Shown here: positions 50,840-60,672 of the stretch, one piece after another
Numbering within the stretch: the first letter of the stretch is position 1
Layout of the letters: each line of letters starts with the position of its first letter
Assembly (NCBI RefSeq): GCF_040678635.1
Contig: NZ_JBFATZ010000005.1
Coordinates: forward strand, 434,001-498,000
Direction of reading: 5' to 3'
Source of the DNA: Thermopolyspora sp040678635
Lineage (GTDB): Bacteria; Actinomycetota; Actinomycetes; Streptosporangiales; Streptosporangiaceae
DNA length: 64,000 nucleotides
Made by a program: the position numbers and the translations under genes
The notes under the pieces: generated by a model
Told to the model about the DNA's origin: nothing
Seen by the model: the letters and a program-made list of their open reading frames with translations, nothing else
Database searches by the model: none

Positions 50840-50900
50840 CCCGGCACGGTTCGTGTGCGCGGGGGCGTCGTGCGCGGTCCGGAGACCGACGTTCAGGTGG

Positions 50901-51449
50901 TCACTCCTCCACGAAGAAGCGGTACTGGGCGCGGTACGGCACGCCCTCGGTGTCGCCGTCCTCGCAGGGGCCGGTGGGGGCGGCGCCGCCCTGGGTGGCG
51001 AGGCGCTGGATGTAGGTGACGCGGCCGAACAGGCCGTCGCCGCGGTTGTCGGTGGCCTCCAGCAGCAGGAGGGGGATCGTGCCCGTGACCGGCTTGTTGG
51101 CGACGGCCTTCCCGACGACGAGCGAGCCGTCGGTGGTCGACTGCCAGGTCGGGCCGCGGAAGTGAATGGCCGCCGTACGGCCGCGCGCGTCGGTCAGGGA
51201 CGCGGCCGGCTCGACGAACGACCACGTGCCGCCGTTGCACTCGTATACCTGGACTCCGCTCGCGGAGAAGGCTTTGGCCAGGACATGGCCCGCGGGCGGC
51301 TTCAGCTCGGGCGGCACCGGGGCGCCGTGGCCCGGCGTCGCTGTAGCGTGAGCGCTTCCGACGGACGCGGCGACCAGGCCGGTCGCGAGCAGACCGATCG
51401 ACGCGGCGCGGCGCAGCGACGAGCCCGTCGTCTTTGCAAGGCTTCGCAA
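50901..51449 (-). CDS. Secreted DUF3455-type protein
   Basis: The product of about 182 residues has a signal peptide (SLAKTTGSSLRRAASIGLLA, cleavage after GSAHA). The mature part holds PAGHVLAKAFSASGVQVYEC, GGTWSFVEPAASLTDARG, GPTWQSTTDGSLVVGKAVAN and the end GVPYRAQYRFFVEE, which is the DUF3455 pattern. The function is unknown; the protein is probably exported and has a beta-rich fold. The TTG at 51449 is chosen because AGGGG precedes it and it starts just before the signal peptide. An ATG at 51533 would add a long unlikely leader. Confidence 0.75.
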   Translation of the reverse strand: MRSLAKTTGSSLRRAASIGLLATGLVAASVGSAHATATPGHGAPVPPELKPPAGHVLAKAFSASGVQVYECNGGTWSFVEPAASLTDARGRTAAIHFRGPTWQSTTDGSLVVGKAVANKPVTGTIPLLLLEATDNRGDGLFGRVTYIQRLATQGGAAPTGPCEDGDTEGVPYRAQYRFFVEE

Positions 51450-51746
51450 CGTAACCCCTGTTGTTTCTGTGTCGGATGTGGACAGCGCGACCCTACACAC
51501 TCGACCGACACAGATGAAGGTTTTTCGCAGCAAAAAATGGTTAAGCGCAAGATACGGGTAGATGCCATATGGATATCGTATGGAAGATTAGAGCGAGCAA
51601 ACCGAACATCTCATGCGCTTCAGCATTTTCAGCAAGTACCATGAGGTAACGAAACCATGCTGATAATTCGGCTTTTGGTATGGCATACCCGATTCGATCG
51701 GGCCGAACAAGGGACAGGCCGTCCGGTCGGACCGGCCGCGCGCTCA

Positions 51747-51990
51747 GCCGACGGCGGCGATCACGGCGCGATGGGTGCCCGCCAGACTCAGGCCGACCCG
51801 TGCGGGACGATGGGCCGCCGGTCGTCGCACGGACAACGCGCCGCGATAAATACGAGCGTGCCGCACGCTTGGCCGACGGCGGCGATCACCGTGCGGAGAG
51901 TGCGCGCCAGGCTCAGGCCGGGCCCGTCCGGGGCGATCGGCCGTCGGTCGTCGCGCGGATAATACGCCACGATAGATGCGAGCGGCCTCA
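51747..51990. repeat. Imperfect tandem repeat, two copies, period about 125 bp
   Basis: GCCGACGGCGGCGATCAC begins at 51747 and 51872. The copies share GCGCCAGGCTCAGGCC-like, CGTCGGTCGTCGC-like and ACGAT-AGATGCGAG-like words with scattered differences. The surrounding gap 51450-52121 has no gene I can support. Bases 51520-51670 are unusually AT-rich for this genome. Confidence 0.65.
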
Positions 51991-52121
51991 TGCTTCGCCT
52001 GCCCAATATGCCAGGCGTACGACTCGCCGTCACGAAACAATGACGAACATGCACTCTTAAGTCACGAAATACCGAATAGGTATCGTCTCGCCGCCCCGCG
52101 CCTGACGTCTCGGGCGGCCGA

Positions 52122-52904
52122 TCACCCCTTCCTGGCGGCGAACCGCGCCCGGATGATCTCCGCTCCCCCTCCGCTCCAGCACAGGGCCTGCGCACGGAGT
52201 TCCTGTTCGAGGTGGGCGCGGAACCCGATGCCGTACACGCTGGAGTTGAGCACCGACTTGGTCTCCTGGACCCCCAGCGGCGGCTGCCGGGCGATCGTGG
52301 CCGCGAGTTCGAGCGCCGCCGCCACGGTCTCCTCGGCGCTCCGGGCGACCTCCGAGACGAGGCCGAGCCGGAGCGCCTCGTCCGCGCCGAGGCTCCCGGC
52401 GGTGTAGAACAGCCGCGCGGCGGCGGACACGCCGACCTGGCGGGGCAGCAGCCACGACAGGCCGAGGTCGCCGGCGCTCATGCCGATCCCGACGAACGGC
52501 GCGGTGAAGACCGCGTCGGCCGACGCGAGACGGATGTCGCACGCGGCGGCGAGGGCGAACCCGGCACCGACCGCGTGCCCGCCGACGGCGGCGATCACGG
52601 GCTGCGGGATGTCCCGCAGCAGCGTGATCGTCTCCACGCCGACGCGCAGCACCCCCAGGATCTCGGGAATCCGCGGGCCGAGCCCGGCCTCGACGTCCAG
52701 GCCCGCCGAGAACGCGCGCCCGGCTCCGGAGAGCACGACCACCCGGCAGGTGTCGTCGTCCCCGATGCGGCGCAGCGCGGCGCGCAGCTCGCGGAACGTG
52801 CTCTCCCGCAAGGCGTTGAGGCGTTCGGGCCGGTGCAACCGTACGTGGGCGACGGGGCCGTCGGCGATGACCTGGACCTCGGCGGCCGCGGGCGAGGTCG
52901 TCAT
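52122..52904 (-). CDS. Crotonase-family protein lacking both hydratase glutamates
   Basis: The 260-residue protein has the crotonase fold: PERLNALRESTFRELRAALR, FSAGLDVEAGLG (oxyanion loop), QPVIAAVGGHAVGAGFALAA and VFTAPFVGIGMSAGDLGLSW. By eye-alignment with rat crotonase both catalytic glutamates are replaced (Ala in GFALAA, Phe in APFVG), so simple hydration is unlikely. Isomerase, dehalogenase-like or hydrolase chemistry is possible. Its ATG overlaps the stop of the acyl-CoA synthetase gene (ATGA), so it acts in the same pathway, on the CoA ester made by that ligase. Confidence 0.83.
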   Translation of the reverse strand: MTTSPAAAEVQVIADGPVAHVRLHRPERLNALRESTFRELRAALRRIGDDDTCRVVVLSGAGRAFSAGLDVEAGLGPRIPEILGVLRVGVETITLLRDIPQPVIAAVGGHAVGAGFALAAACDIRLASADAVFTAPFVGIGMSAGDLGLSWLLPRQVGVSAAARLFYTAGSLGADEALRLGLVSEVARSAEETVAAALELAATIARQPPLGVQETKSVLNSSVYGIGFRAHLEQELRAQALCWSGGGAEIIRARFAARKG

Positions 52905-54421
52905 GACATCTCTGGCCAGTAGAGCGCCTTGATGCGGCGCTTGAAGAGCTTGCCGGAGTCCTCGCGCGGCAGGGACTCGTCGAAGACGACCCGCTTGGGG
53001 GCCTTGTAGCGGGCGAGCCGGGCGCGCACATGCTCCTGGATCGCCTCGACGGTGGAGTGCGCGCCGGGCCGGAGTTCGACGTGCGCGCAGACGGCCTCGC
53101 CGAGGTCCTCGTCGGGGATGCCGAAGACCGCGACGTCGGCGACCGCGTCGAGTTCCAGGATCGCCGCCTCGATCTCGGCCGGGTAGATGTTGACGCCGCC
53201 GGCGACGATGACGTCGTTGAGCCGGTCGCTGAGGTAGAGGAAGCCGTCCTCGTCGACGCGGCCGATGTCGCCCACGGTGATGTAGCCGTCCTGCTCGATG
53301 GCGGCGCGTTTGTCCGGCTGGTGGAGGTAGGTGAAGTTCGGCCAGCCCGCGATGGCCTTGCCGTACACGATGCCGGTCCCGCCGGTGGGAACCGGACGGC
53401 CGTCGGGGTCGAGGATGCGGATGTCGGCCTCGGCGAAGGGGCGGCCGACGGTGCCGGGGTGGGACAGGGAGTCCTCGGAGGTGGCGTAGGTCCAGATGCC
53501 GCCCTCGGAGCCGCCGTAGTACTCGGCCACGATCGGGCCGAGCCAGTCGATCATCGCCTCCTTGACCGGGATCGGGCACGGCGCGGCGGCGTGCACGACG
53601 GCGCGCAGCGACGACAGGTCGTAGGAGCGGCGCGTCTCCTCCGGCAGGCGCAGCAGCCGCTGGAACATGGTCGGGACCATCTGCACCGACTCGATGCGGT
53701 GCTCGGCGATGAGGCGCAGCCACAGCTCGGGGCGGAAGGCCGGCATCACGTGCACGTCGAGGCCCATCGCGACGGCGAACGTCGCCTGCACGTTCGGGGC
53801 GGTGTGGTACATCGGCGCGGTGATGAGCGTGCTGCCGCCGGGGCGCATGCCGAAGATCTTCGCGATCGAGGCGACCAGCCGGGGCATCGAGGCCGCGTCG
53901 ATCGGGTCGCGCAGGATGCCCTTGGCGAGGCCGGTCGTGCCGGAGGTGTAGATGACGCTCATCGGCGGGCGGGTGACCGGGTCCTGCACGGGCTCGTTGT
54001 CCTCGATGAGCCGCTCCATCGTCGTGTGCCGGCCGCTGAGCGGGACGTCGCCGAGCCGGTACGTCTCCGCGACCTCCGGCGGCACCTCGGCCTCGATGAT
54101 GACCACGTCCGGGCCCGCGTACTTCTCCACGCCCGGCAGCAGGTCGCTGTGGGCGATGACGACCTTCGCGCCCGAGTCGTTGAGGAGATGTTCGAGATCG
54201 ACCCCGGTCCAGTGCCAGTTGACCGGCACCGGCACGGCGCCGATGGGGGTGGCCGCCATGGTCGCCTCCAGGAAGGCGATCTCGTTGCGGAGCACGAGGG
54301 CGAAGCGGTCGCCGTGCCCCACACCCAGCCGGCGCAGACCCGCGGCCAGCCGTGCGGCCCGGGTCCGGGCTTCGGAGATCGGGCGGGAGCGGGCGCCGGA
54401 GTGGATGGCGGGCTCGGTCAT
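52901..54421 (-). CDS. Acyl-CoA synthetase (ANL superfamily)
   Basis: The 506-residue AMP-forming ligase has VIYTSGTTGLAKGILRDP (P-loop), VVHAAAPCPIPVKEAMIDWL, AEYYGGSEGG, DGYITVGDIGRVDEDGFLYL and LSDRLNDVIVAGGVNIYPAE, with the catalytic lysine in DSGKLFKRRIK near the end. It activates a carboxylic acid with ATP and CoA; fatty, steroid-side-chain or aromatic acids are all possible. GGAGG lies before the ATG at 54421. It starts an operon with the crotonase-like gene. The nearby SDR, MaoC and thiolase genes suggest that it feeds a beta-oxidation-like route. Confidence 0.9.
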   Translation of the reverse strand: MTEPAIHSGARSRPISEARTRAARLAAGLRRLGVGHGDRFALVLRNEIAFLEATMAATPIGAVPVPVNWHWTGVDLEHLLNDSGAKVVIAHSDLLPGVEKYAGPDVVIIEAEVPPEVAETYRLGDVPLSGRHTTMERLIEDNEPVQDPVTRPPMSVIYTSGTTGLAKGILRDPIDAASMPRLVASIAKIFGMRPGGSTLITAPMYHTAPNVQATFAVAMGLDVHVMPAFRPELWLRLIAEHRIESVQMVPTMFQRLLRLPEETRRSYDLSSLRAVVHAAAPCPIPVKEAMIDWLGPIVAEYYGGSEGGIWTYATSEDSLSHPGTVGRPFAEADIRILDPDGRPVPTGGTGIVYGKAIAGWPNFTYLHQPDKRAAIEQDGYITVGDIGRVDEDGFLYLSDRLNDVIVAGGVNIYPAEIEAAILELDAVADVAVFGIPDEDLGEAVCAHVELRPGAHSTVEAIQEHVRARLARYKAPKRVVFDESLPREDSGKLFKRRIKALYWPEMS

Positions 54422-54765
54422 GGGGGCCTCCAGGGAGGTGTCGCGACGCCGCCGGTCGGCGGCCCATTGCTTGGTTATCGGCCCCGGGAGGTACGCGTTT
54501 CCCCCGGGGAGCGGTCGAGAGAGAAGATCGCGATCGCGGCTGCCGGGCCGTTCGCCGAGACCTGTGCGCGGCCGGCCCGTCCACGGGCGATCTTCTCTGT
54601 GTTCTCCGTCGTCGTTGTCGGTGGCCGTCGCCACGGCCGTTGCCCGGATACCCGTGCGGGTGACCCGTACCCCTGGCCGTTGCCTGGCCTCATCGTCCGC
54701 CCGACGCCCCTGGCCGTCGTCTTCAGTCCGGGCGTCGTCCCTGGCCGTACGGCGTCCCCCGCGGT

Positions 54766-54799
54766 CCCCCGCGCCCGTGCCCCCACACGGGCGCGGGGG
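54766..54799 (-). terminator. Hairpin terminator after the SDR/MaoC/thiolase operon
   Basis: A perfect 14-bp stem (54766-54779 with 54786-54799) and a 6-base loop begin six bases beyond the SDR stop on the minus strand. The rest of the gap 54422-54805 has no gene and a few TGGCCGT words. Confidence 0.8.
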
Positions 54800-54805
54800 T
54801 GCGCG

Positions 54806-55639
54806 TCAGCCGTTGAATCCGCCTCCGCAGATGATGACCTGCCCGCTGACGTAGTCGGACTCCGGCGAGCACAGCATGTAGACGGACCCGGCCGCCTCCT
54901 CCGGCGTGCCCGCCCGGCCCAGCGGAATGCCCTTCTCCAACTGCGCCAGCAGGTCGGGGTTGACGCCGACCGCGATGTCGCGGCCCGCGACGTTGATGGT
55001 GGATCCGCCGCCCGCGGGCGCCTCGGTGAGGCGGGTCCGGATCAGCCCGAACGCCACGCAGTTGACCGTCACGTCGTAGCGGCCCCACTCCTTGGCGAGC
55101 GTTTTGGTGAGCCCGATGACGCCGGCCTTGGCCGAGGAGTAATTGACCTGGCCCGCGTTGCCCGCCGTACCGGCGACGCTGGAGATGTTGACGACCTTCC
55201 GGGTGATCCGCGCCTCGCCAGCGGCGCGCTCGGCCTTCACCGCGGCCGAGATGACCGGCTGGGCCGCGCGCAGGATGCGGAACGGGGCCTTGAGGTGGAC
55301 GTCGAGGATGGCGTCCCACTGCTCGTCGGTCATCTTCTGGATGACGGTGTCCCAGGTGTAGCCGGCGTTGTTCACGATGATGTGCAGCCCGCCGAACTCC
55401 TCGACGGCCGTGCCGACGAAGCGGGCGGCGAAGTCGTCGTCGGTGACGCTGCCGACGCAGGCCACGGCGTGGCCGCCGCCCGCGCGGATGGCCTCGACGG
55501 TCTCCTTGGCCGGGCCGTCGTCGAGGTCGTTGACGACGACGTTCGCGCCCTCGGCGGCGAGTTTGAGGGCGATCGCCCGGCCGATGCCGCGGCCGGAGCC
55601 GGACACGATCGCCGTCCTGCCGGCGAGCTTGAGGCTCAT
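54806..55639 (-). CDS. Short-chain dehydrogenase/reductase
   Basis: The 277-residue SDR has the NAD(P) loop IVSGSGRGIGRAIALKLAA, VVNDLDDGPAKETVEA, the NNAG motif (HIIVNNAGYTWD), catalytic serine region KVVNISSVAGTAGNAGQ and the YSSAKAG Tyr-Lys pair. The aspartate-rich VNDLDD after strand 2 favours NAD(H). It ends in VSGQVIICGGGFNG. It probably oxidises a 3-hydroxyacyl-CoA in the pathway formed with the overlapping MaoC-like genes and the thiolase. Its ATG overlaps the upstream stop (ATGA). It is the last gene before a strong terminator. Confidence 0.9.
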   Translation of the reverse strand: MSLKLAGRTAIVSGSGRGIGRAIALKLAAEGANVVVNDLDDGPAKETVEAIRAGGGHAVACVGSVTDDDFAARFVGTAVEEFGGLHIIVNNAGYTWDTVIQKMTDEQWDAILDVHLKAPFRILRAAQPVISAAVKAERAAGEARITRKVVNISSVAGTAGNAGQVNYSSAKAGVIGLTKTLAKEWGRYDVTVNCVAFGLIRTRLTEAPAGGGSTINVAGRDIAVGVNPDLLAQLEKGIPLGRAGTPEEAAGSVYMLCSPESDYVSGQVIICGGGFNG

Positions 55640-56079
55640 CGCTGTCCTTCCGTGTGCGCCGGGCGGATGTCGATCACGGCCGTCCCGGTCAGGGTGGTGG
55701 TGCCGTCGGCGAGCCGTACGGCGAGGGCGAGGGTGGCGAGGCCGTCCTCGATCGCGGTCACGGTGCCGTGGCAGGTCGGCCGCGCGTGGACGGGGGTGAT
55801 CGCCGTGAAGCGGACGGAGAACGAGCGCAGCCGGTCCTGCGGCGCCCATCTGGTCAGCAGCCGGCCCAGGTAGGCCATGGAGAGCATGCCCTGGGCGAAG
55901 ACGTCGTCGAGGCCGGCGGCGCGGGCCGCGTCGATGTCGATGTGCACCTCGTTGTGGTCGCCCGACGCGCCCGCGAACAGGGCGAGCGTGGTGCGCGTGA
56001 TCGGCTCGATCGGCAGCGGTTCGAGCTCGTCGCCCACCTTGAGGTCGGCGAGAGAGGCGAGCGAGGAGGCGGCGGTCAT
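55636..56079 (-). CDS. MaoC-like hot-dog dehydratase
   Basis: The 147-residue hot-dog protein has the R-specific hydratase motif ALFAGASGDHNEVHIDIDAA (Asp-His pair), followed by VFAQGMLSMAYLGRLLTRWA. It should hydrate an enoyl-CoA, possibly as one half of a heterodimer with the neighbouring FAS1-like dehydratase-domain protein, as in the mycobacterial ChsH1-ChsH2 and HadAB pairs. ATGA overlaps join it to both neighbours. Confidence 0.88.
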   Translation of the reverse strand: MTAASSLASLADLKVGDELEPLPIEPITRTTLALFAGASGDHNEVHIDIDAARAAGLDDVFAQGMLSMAYLGRLLTRWAPQDRLRSFSVRFTAITPVHARPTCHGTVTAIEDGLATLALAVRLADGTTTLTGTAVIDIRPAHTEGQR

Positions 56080-56528
56080 GCGGTCACCCCGCTGCGGAGG
56101 ATGAGCAGCGACTCGGCGGTGAGCACCCGCTCGTCGCCGCGGAAAATCTCGCTGCGCTTGATGACAAAGTCCATGGTGGGGGTCTTGGCGTAGGCGTCGA
56201 CGACGTAGGAGCGGCAGACGAGTTCGTCGCCGGCGTAGGCGAGGCGGTCGTAGGTGAAGGACTGCTGCCCGTGCAGCGCCAGGGCCGGGTCGAAGCCCAG
56301 TTGCTCGGCGTACGCGAACGGGAACGGCGACTCGGCCTCCATCGCGAACAGGAACGTCGGCGGGGCCGGGATGTCGGGGTGCCCGGCCGCGCGGGCCGCG
56401 TCCACGTCGAGGTAGACGGGGTCGGTCTCGCCGATGGCGCGGGCGAAGAAGATCAGCCGCCCGCGCTCCAGGGTCAGGGTCGACTCGGGGATCTCGACGG
56501 CCTTGGTGGCTTCCAGGTCCAGGGCCAC
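56076..56528 (-). CDS. FAS1-like dehydratase-domain (MaoC N-terminal type) protein
   Basis: The 150-residue protein has the hot-dog dehydratase pattern FARAIGETDPVYLDVDAARA, PAPPTFLFAMEAES, ALHGQQSFTYDRLAYAGDEL and MDFVIKRSEIFRGDERVLTA. It lacks the Asp-His catalytic pair seen in its neighbour, so it is probably the structural partner that builds the acyl tunnel. The GTG at 56528 follows AAGGTGAG. It sits between the thiolase and MaoC genes in one tightly packed operon. Confidence 0.85.
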   Translation of the reverse strand: MALDLEATKAVEIPESTLTLERGRLIFFARAIGETDPVYLDVDAARAAGHPDIPAPPTFLFAMEAESPFPFAYAEQLGFDPALALHGQQSFTYDRLAYAGDELVCRSYVVDAYAKTPTMDFVIKRSEIFRGDERVLTAESLLILRSGVTA

Positions 56529-56532
56529 GTGC

Positions 56533-57741
56533 TCAGCTCACCTTCTCGTAGAGGGTCACGACGGCCGCGCCGCCGAGGCCGATGTTGTGCTGCAGCGCCA
56601 GCCGGGCGCCCTCGACCTGGCGGGCGCCCGCGGTGCCGCGCAGCTGCCAGACGAGCTCGGCGCACTGGGCGAGGCCGGTCGCGCCGAGGGGGTGCCCCTT
56701 GGAGAGCAGCCCGCCGGAGGGGTTGGTGACGACCTTGCCGCCGTAGGTGTTGTCGCCGTCGGCGACGAACTTCTCGCCCTCGCCCTCGGGGGTGAGGCCG
56801 AGCGCCTCGTAGGAGATGAGCTCGTTGGTGGAGAAGCAGTCGTGCAGCTCGACCACGTCGACGTCCTCGGGGCCGACGCCCGCGGCCTCGTAGACGTCGC
56901 GGGCCGCGGCGGCGGACATGTCGTAGCCGACGATCTTGCGCATGTCGCCGGAGTCGAACGTGCTCGGCGTGTCGGTCGTCATCGCCTGGGCGCGGACCCG
57001 TACGGAGGTGTCGAGGCCGTGGCGCTCGGCGAAGTCGGCGCTGCACACGACGGCCGCCGCCGCGCCGCAGGTGGGCGGGCAGCACATCAGGCGGGTCAGC
57101 GGGCCGTAGATGTGCGGCGAGTTCAGCACCTGCTCGACGGTGATCTCGTCGCGGAAGACGGCGTACGGGTTGTGCGCGGCGTGCTTGCGCGCCTTGACGG
57201 AGATCTTGGCGAACGTCTCCAGGCTGGTGCCGTACCGCTCCATGTGCTCGCGGCCCGCGCCGCCGAACATCTGGGCGGCGAACGGCCCGTTAGTGGGCTC
57301 CTGGAGCTTCGCCATCGGCTCGTCCCAGCGCCCGAGCGGGGAGGTGCGGTCGTTGTACACCATCGTCAGGGCGCCGTTCGCCATCTGCTCGAAGCCGAGC
57401 GCGAGCACGCAGTCGGCCGCGCCGCTCTCCACGGCCTGCCGGGCCAGCCACAGGGCCGAGGAGCCGGTGGAGCAGTTGTTGTTCACGTTCAGGATCGGGA
57501 TGCCCGTGAGGCCGACGTCGTACAGGGCGGCCTGGCCGGAGGTCGAGTCGCCGTAGACCCAGCCGGCGTACGCCTGCTGGATGAGGGAGTAGTCCACACC
57601 GGCGTCGCGGAGCGCCTCGCGGGCGGCGTCGGCGCCCATGCGCTCGTACCGCGCGCCGGCGCTGGGCCTGGTGAACGGGACCATGCCGACTCCCACGACG
57701 TGGACCGCGCGGGTGGCTCCGGTGCTGCGGACGTCGTTCAT
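56533..57741 (-). CDS. SCP-x/lipid-transfer-type thiolase
   Basis: The 402-residue thiolase has the nucleophilic cysteine Cys90 (NVNNNCSTGSSALWLA), His300 (VELHDCFSTNELIS) and His350 (GGLLSKGHPLGATG). The sequence is closest to the SCP2/lipid-transfer group, which cleaves branched or steroid-side-chain 3-ketoacyl-CoA or acts as a retro-aldolase. No DUF35 partner gene, found with Ltp2-type aldolases, is next to it. AAAGG lies before the ATG at 57741. It is the first gene of the minus-strand operon and is divergent from a TetR gene. Confidence 0.9.
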   Translation of the reverse strand: MNDVRSTGATRAVHVVGVGMVPFTRPSAGARYERMGADAAREALRDAGVDYSLIQQAYAGWVYGDSTSGQAALYDVGLTGIPILNVNNNCSTGSSALWLARQAVESGAADCVLALGFEQMANGALTMVYNDRTSPLGRWDEPMAKLQEPTNGPFAAQMFGGAGREHMERYGTSLETFAKISVKARKHAAHNPYAVFRDEITVEQVLNSPHIYGPLTRLMCCPPTCGAAAAVVCSADFAERHGLDTSVRVRAQAMTTDTPSTFDSGDMRKIVGYDMSAAAARDVYEAAGVGPEDVDVVELHDCFSTNELISYEALGLTPEGEGEKFVADGDNTYGGKVVTNPSGGLLSKGHPLGATGLAQCAELVWQLRGTAGARQVEGARLALQHNIGLGGAAVVTLYEKVS

Positions 57742-57823
57742 CGATGACCTTTCTTGCCTGGCGATCCCTTTCGGGGGGATCTGGCGGTGTGTAGGCCAAA
57801 CATCACACGCAGGCCGAAATTAG

Positions 57824-57842
57824 TCAAGACGTACTAGTTTGA
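57824..57842. promoter_or_regulatory. Candidate TetR operator in the divergent promoter
   Basis: TCAAGACGTACTAGTTTGA has TCAA/TTGA ends and the palindrome ACTAGT inside. It lies in the 140-base gap between the thiolase operon and the TetR gene. A -10-like TAGACT at 57869-57874 lies only 7 bases before the TetR ATG, which suggests a leaderless transcript. Confidence 0.45.
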
Positions 57843-57881
57843 GCTGACCAAAAGGTGGAGGCGTGCTCTAGACTCGCGACC

Positions 57882-58475
57882 ATGAGCCAATCCCCCGCCC
57901 TCCCGGTCCAGAAGCGCGCCTGGGACACCCGCACGCGCATCCTGGAGGCGGCCGTCGCCTGTCTCGCCGAGGAGGGGTACGCCGAGGCCACCACCTCGCG
58001 CATCCAGGCGCGGGCCGGGGTGTCCCGGGGAAGCCTGCTGCACCAGTTCCCGTCGAAGGACGACCTGCTGATCGCCGCGGTGCACCACCTGGCCGCCGCG
58101 CGTACGGCGGACCTGGAGGAGCAGGGGCGGCGGACGGCGGGCGACATCGACGCGGCCGTGGAGGCGCTGTGGGACACCCTGCACGGACCGCTGTTCGCCG
58201 CGACGCTTGAGCTGTGGATCGCCGCCAAGAACAACGCCGAGCTCGCGGCCGTGCTCTCGCCCAAGGAACACGAGCTCGGCAAGGCGATCCGGACCGTGCT
58301 CGGCAAACTGTTCGGCCCCGAGCTGGCGGCCCGGCCGGGCTTTTACGACCTGCTGTCGCTGCTGGTGACGAGCATGCGCGGCGTGGCGCTCACGTACACC
58401 TTCGAGCGGCGTGACCACCGCACGGATCCTCACCTGGCGGTGTGGAAGAAGCTCGCGCACGACGTGCTCGGCTGA
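57882..58475 (+). CDS. TetR-family regulator
   Basis: The 197-residue protein has the TetR DNA-binding domain at about residues 12-60 (TRTRILEAAVACLAEEGYAE, ATTSRIQARAGVSRGSLLHQ, FPSKDDLL) and a helical ligand domain with LWDTLHGPLFAATLELWIAA. It is divergent from the thiolase operon, so it probably represses that operon until a CoA-ester or free-acid signal is present. No ribosome site is seen before the ATG, in line with a leaderless start. It could also act on the metF operon 435 bases downstream on the same strand. Confidence 0.9.
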   Translation: MSQSPALPVQKRAWDTRTRILEAAVACLAEEGYAEATTSRIQARAGVSRGSLLHQFPSKDDLLIAAVHHLAAARTADLEEQGRRTAGDIDAAVEALWDTLHGPLFAATLELWIAAKNNAELAAVLSPKEHELGKAIRTVLGKLFGPELAARPGFYDLLSLLVTSMRGVALTYTFERRDHRTDPHLAVWKKLAHDVLG

Positions 58476-58910
58476 GCCGGGGGTTCTCGCGCGGCGCCGG
58501 CCGACCGCCGGACCGACCCGCCGGACCACGGAATACCCACCGGCCGGGAGGGCTTTTAGTACATGTCGGGTACGGGAACCGCGTTCCGGAAACCGCGAGG
58601 CCCCGTCGAACGCCGCCGTACCGTCCGTCCCACCGTCCGTGCGGAACGCCGCGGCGAACCCGGCGACCATCCCCCGGGACGCGTTTCCCCAGGAAGGCCC
58701 ATCCCCTTGGTTCCCGCCACCCGGTTCACCGTCGGCGGGAAAGGCCCCGCGTCCCTCGACCGGCGGAGCTCCTACGGCAATGTCACATGGTCATCTCGGT
58801 CATTTGTCGCAGTCAACTCCCTTCCGATGCCGGACGAAACGAAGGTAACGGTCAGGTCTACTGATCGCAGGCGGTTCCGCCGACGCCCGCTACTGGAAGG
58901 AACGAAGGCC
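58476..58910 (+). promoter_or_regulatory. Leader region of the metF operon
   Basis: No gene is supported. GGTCATCT and GGTCATTT form a direct repeat at about 58789-58805. GTCATTTG at 58799-58806 also occurs inverted upstream of the LigM gene (CAAATGAC, 62897-62904). Such shared words may be a common regulator site. The end carries GGAAGGAACGAAGG as ribosome site. Confidence 0.35.
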
Positions 58911-59794
58911 ATGGCGATGCAGCAGGAGGTTTCCGGCTCCGGGCGCCGAGCTTCCACTGTCGCGGACCTGGTCCGCAACATCGGCTACGAGGTGATGCCG
59001 TTCAAGAAGACCGAGCAGGATGTGCTCGCGTACGTGCCGAAGACCATTCCGCTCACCGTCACCGTCACCGAGGCCAAGGGCATCGACCACACCCTGAACC
59101 TCGCCGAGGCCCTGCATCGTCACGGCTACACCGTCGCGCCGCACCTGCCGGCCCGCCAGTTCGTCGACAAGCAGCACGTCGCCGACGTGGTCGCCCGTCT
59201 GACGGAGGCCGGCATCCGCAGGGTGTTCTGCGTCGGCGGCGACGCGCCCAACCCGGCGGGCGAGTTCACCGAGTCGTACCAACTGCTGAAGGCGATGGAG
59301 GAGCTGAACCACCCCTTCGAGAACATCGGCATCGGCGGCTACCCCGAAGGCCACGCGCTCATCCCGCAGGACGCGATCGACCTGGCGCTGAAGCAGAAGG
59401 CCCCGATGGCGACCCGGATCATGACGCAGATCTGCTTCGACGCCACCACGACCGCCACCTGGGCCAAGCGCATCGCCGCCGAGGGCGTCGAACTGCCGGT
59501 GTACGTCGGCATGCCGGGGCCGGTGAACCGCCAGAAGCTGATCAGGATCTCGGCCGGCATCGGCCTCGGCCAGTCCGCCCGGTTCCTGCAGAAGCAAAGC
59601 GGCCTACTGTGGAAGTTCCTGCTGCCCGGCGCCTACAACCCCACGAAACTGGTCAAGCGGCTCGCGTCCGCCTCCGCCAAGATCGGCGGCGGCAACATCG
59701 CCGGGCTGCACATCTTCACGTTCAACGAACTGGAGGGGACCGAGGCGTGGCGGCGCAAGCTGCTCGCGGCGGTCGCCGGGAGGGACGATCGGTC

Positions 59795-59798
<4 letters not shown>
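58911..59798 (+). CDS. metF: Methylenetetrahydrofolate reductase-like protein
   Basis: The 295-residue TIM-barrel protein matches the MetF family: ADLVRNIGYEVMPFKKTEQD, VTVTEAKGIDHTLNLAEALH, VAPHLPARQFVDKQHVADVV, IRRVFCVGGDAPNPAGEFTE, NIGIGGYPEGHALIP and ATRIMTQICFDATTTATWAK. Standard MetF reduces 5,10-methylene-THF to 5-methyl-THF. In this operon, beside folD, purU and a LigM-type demethylase gene, it would run in the oxidising direction on methyl-THF. The ATG at 58911 follows GGAAGGAACGAAGG. Its stop overlaps purU (ATGA). Confidence 0.88.
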
Positions 59799-60664
<866 letters not shown>

Positions 60665-60672
60665 GAGAACCA

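Noticed and set aside
53030..55873. 947-codon open frame antisense to the CoA ligase and SDR genes
   Set aside because: It crosses the terminator hairpin and a gene gap, and mirrors two well-supported minus-strand genes.
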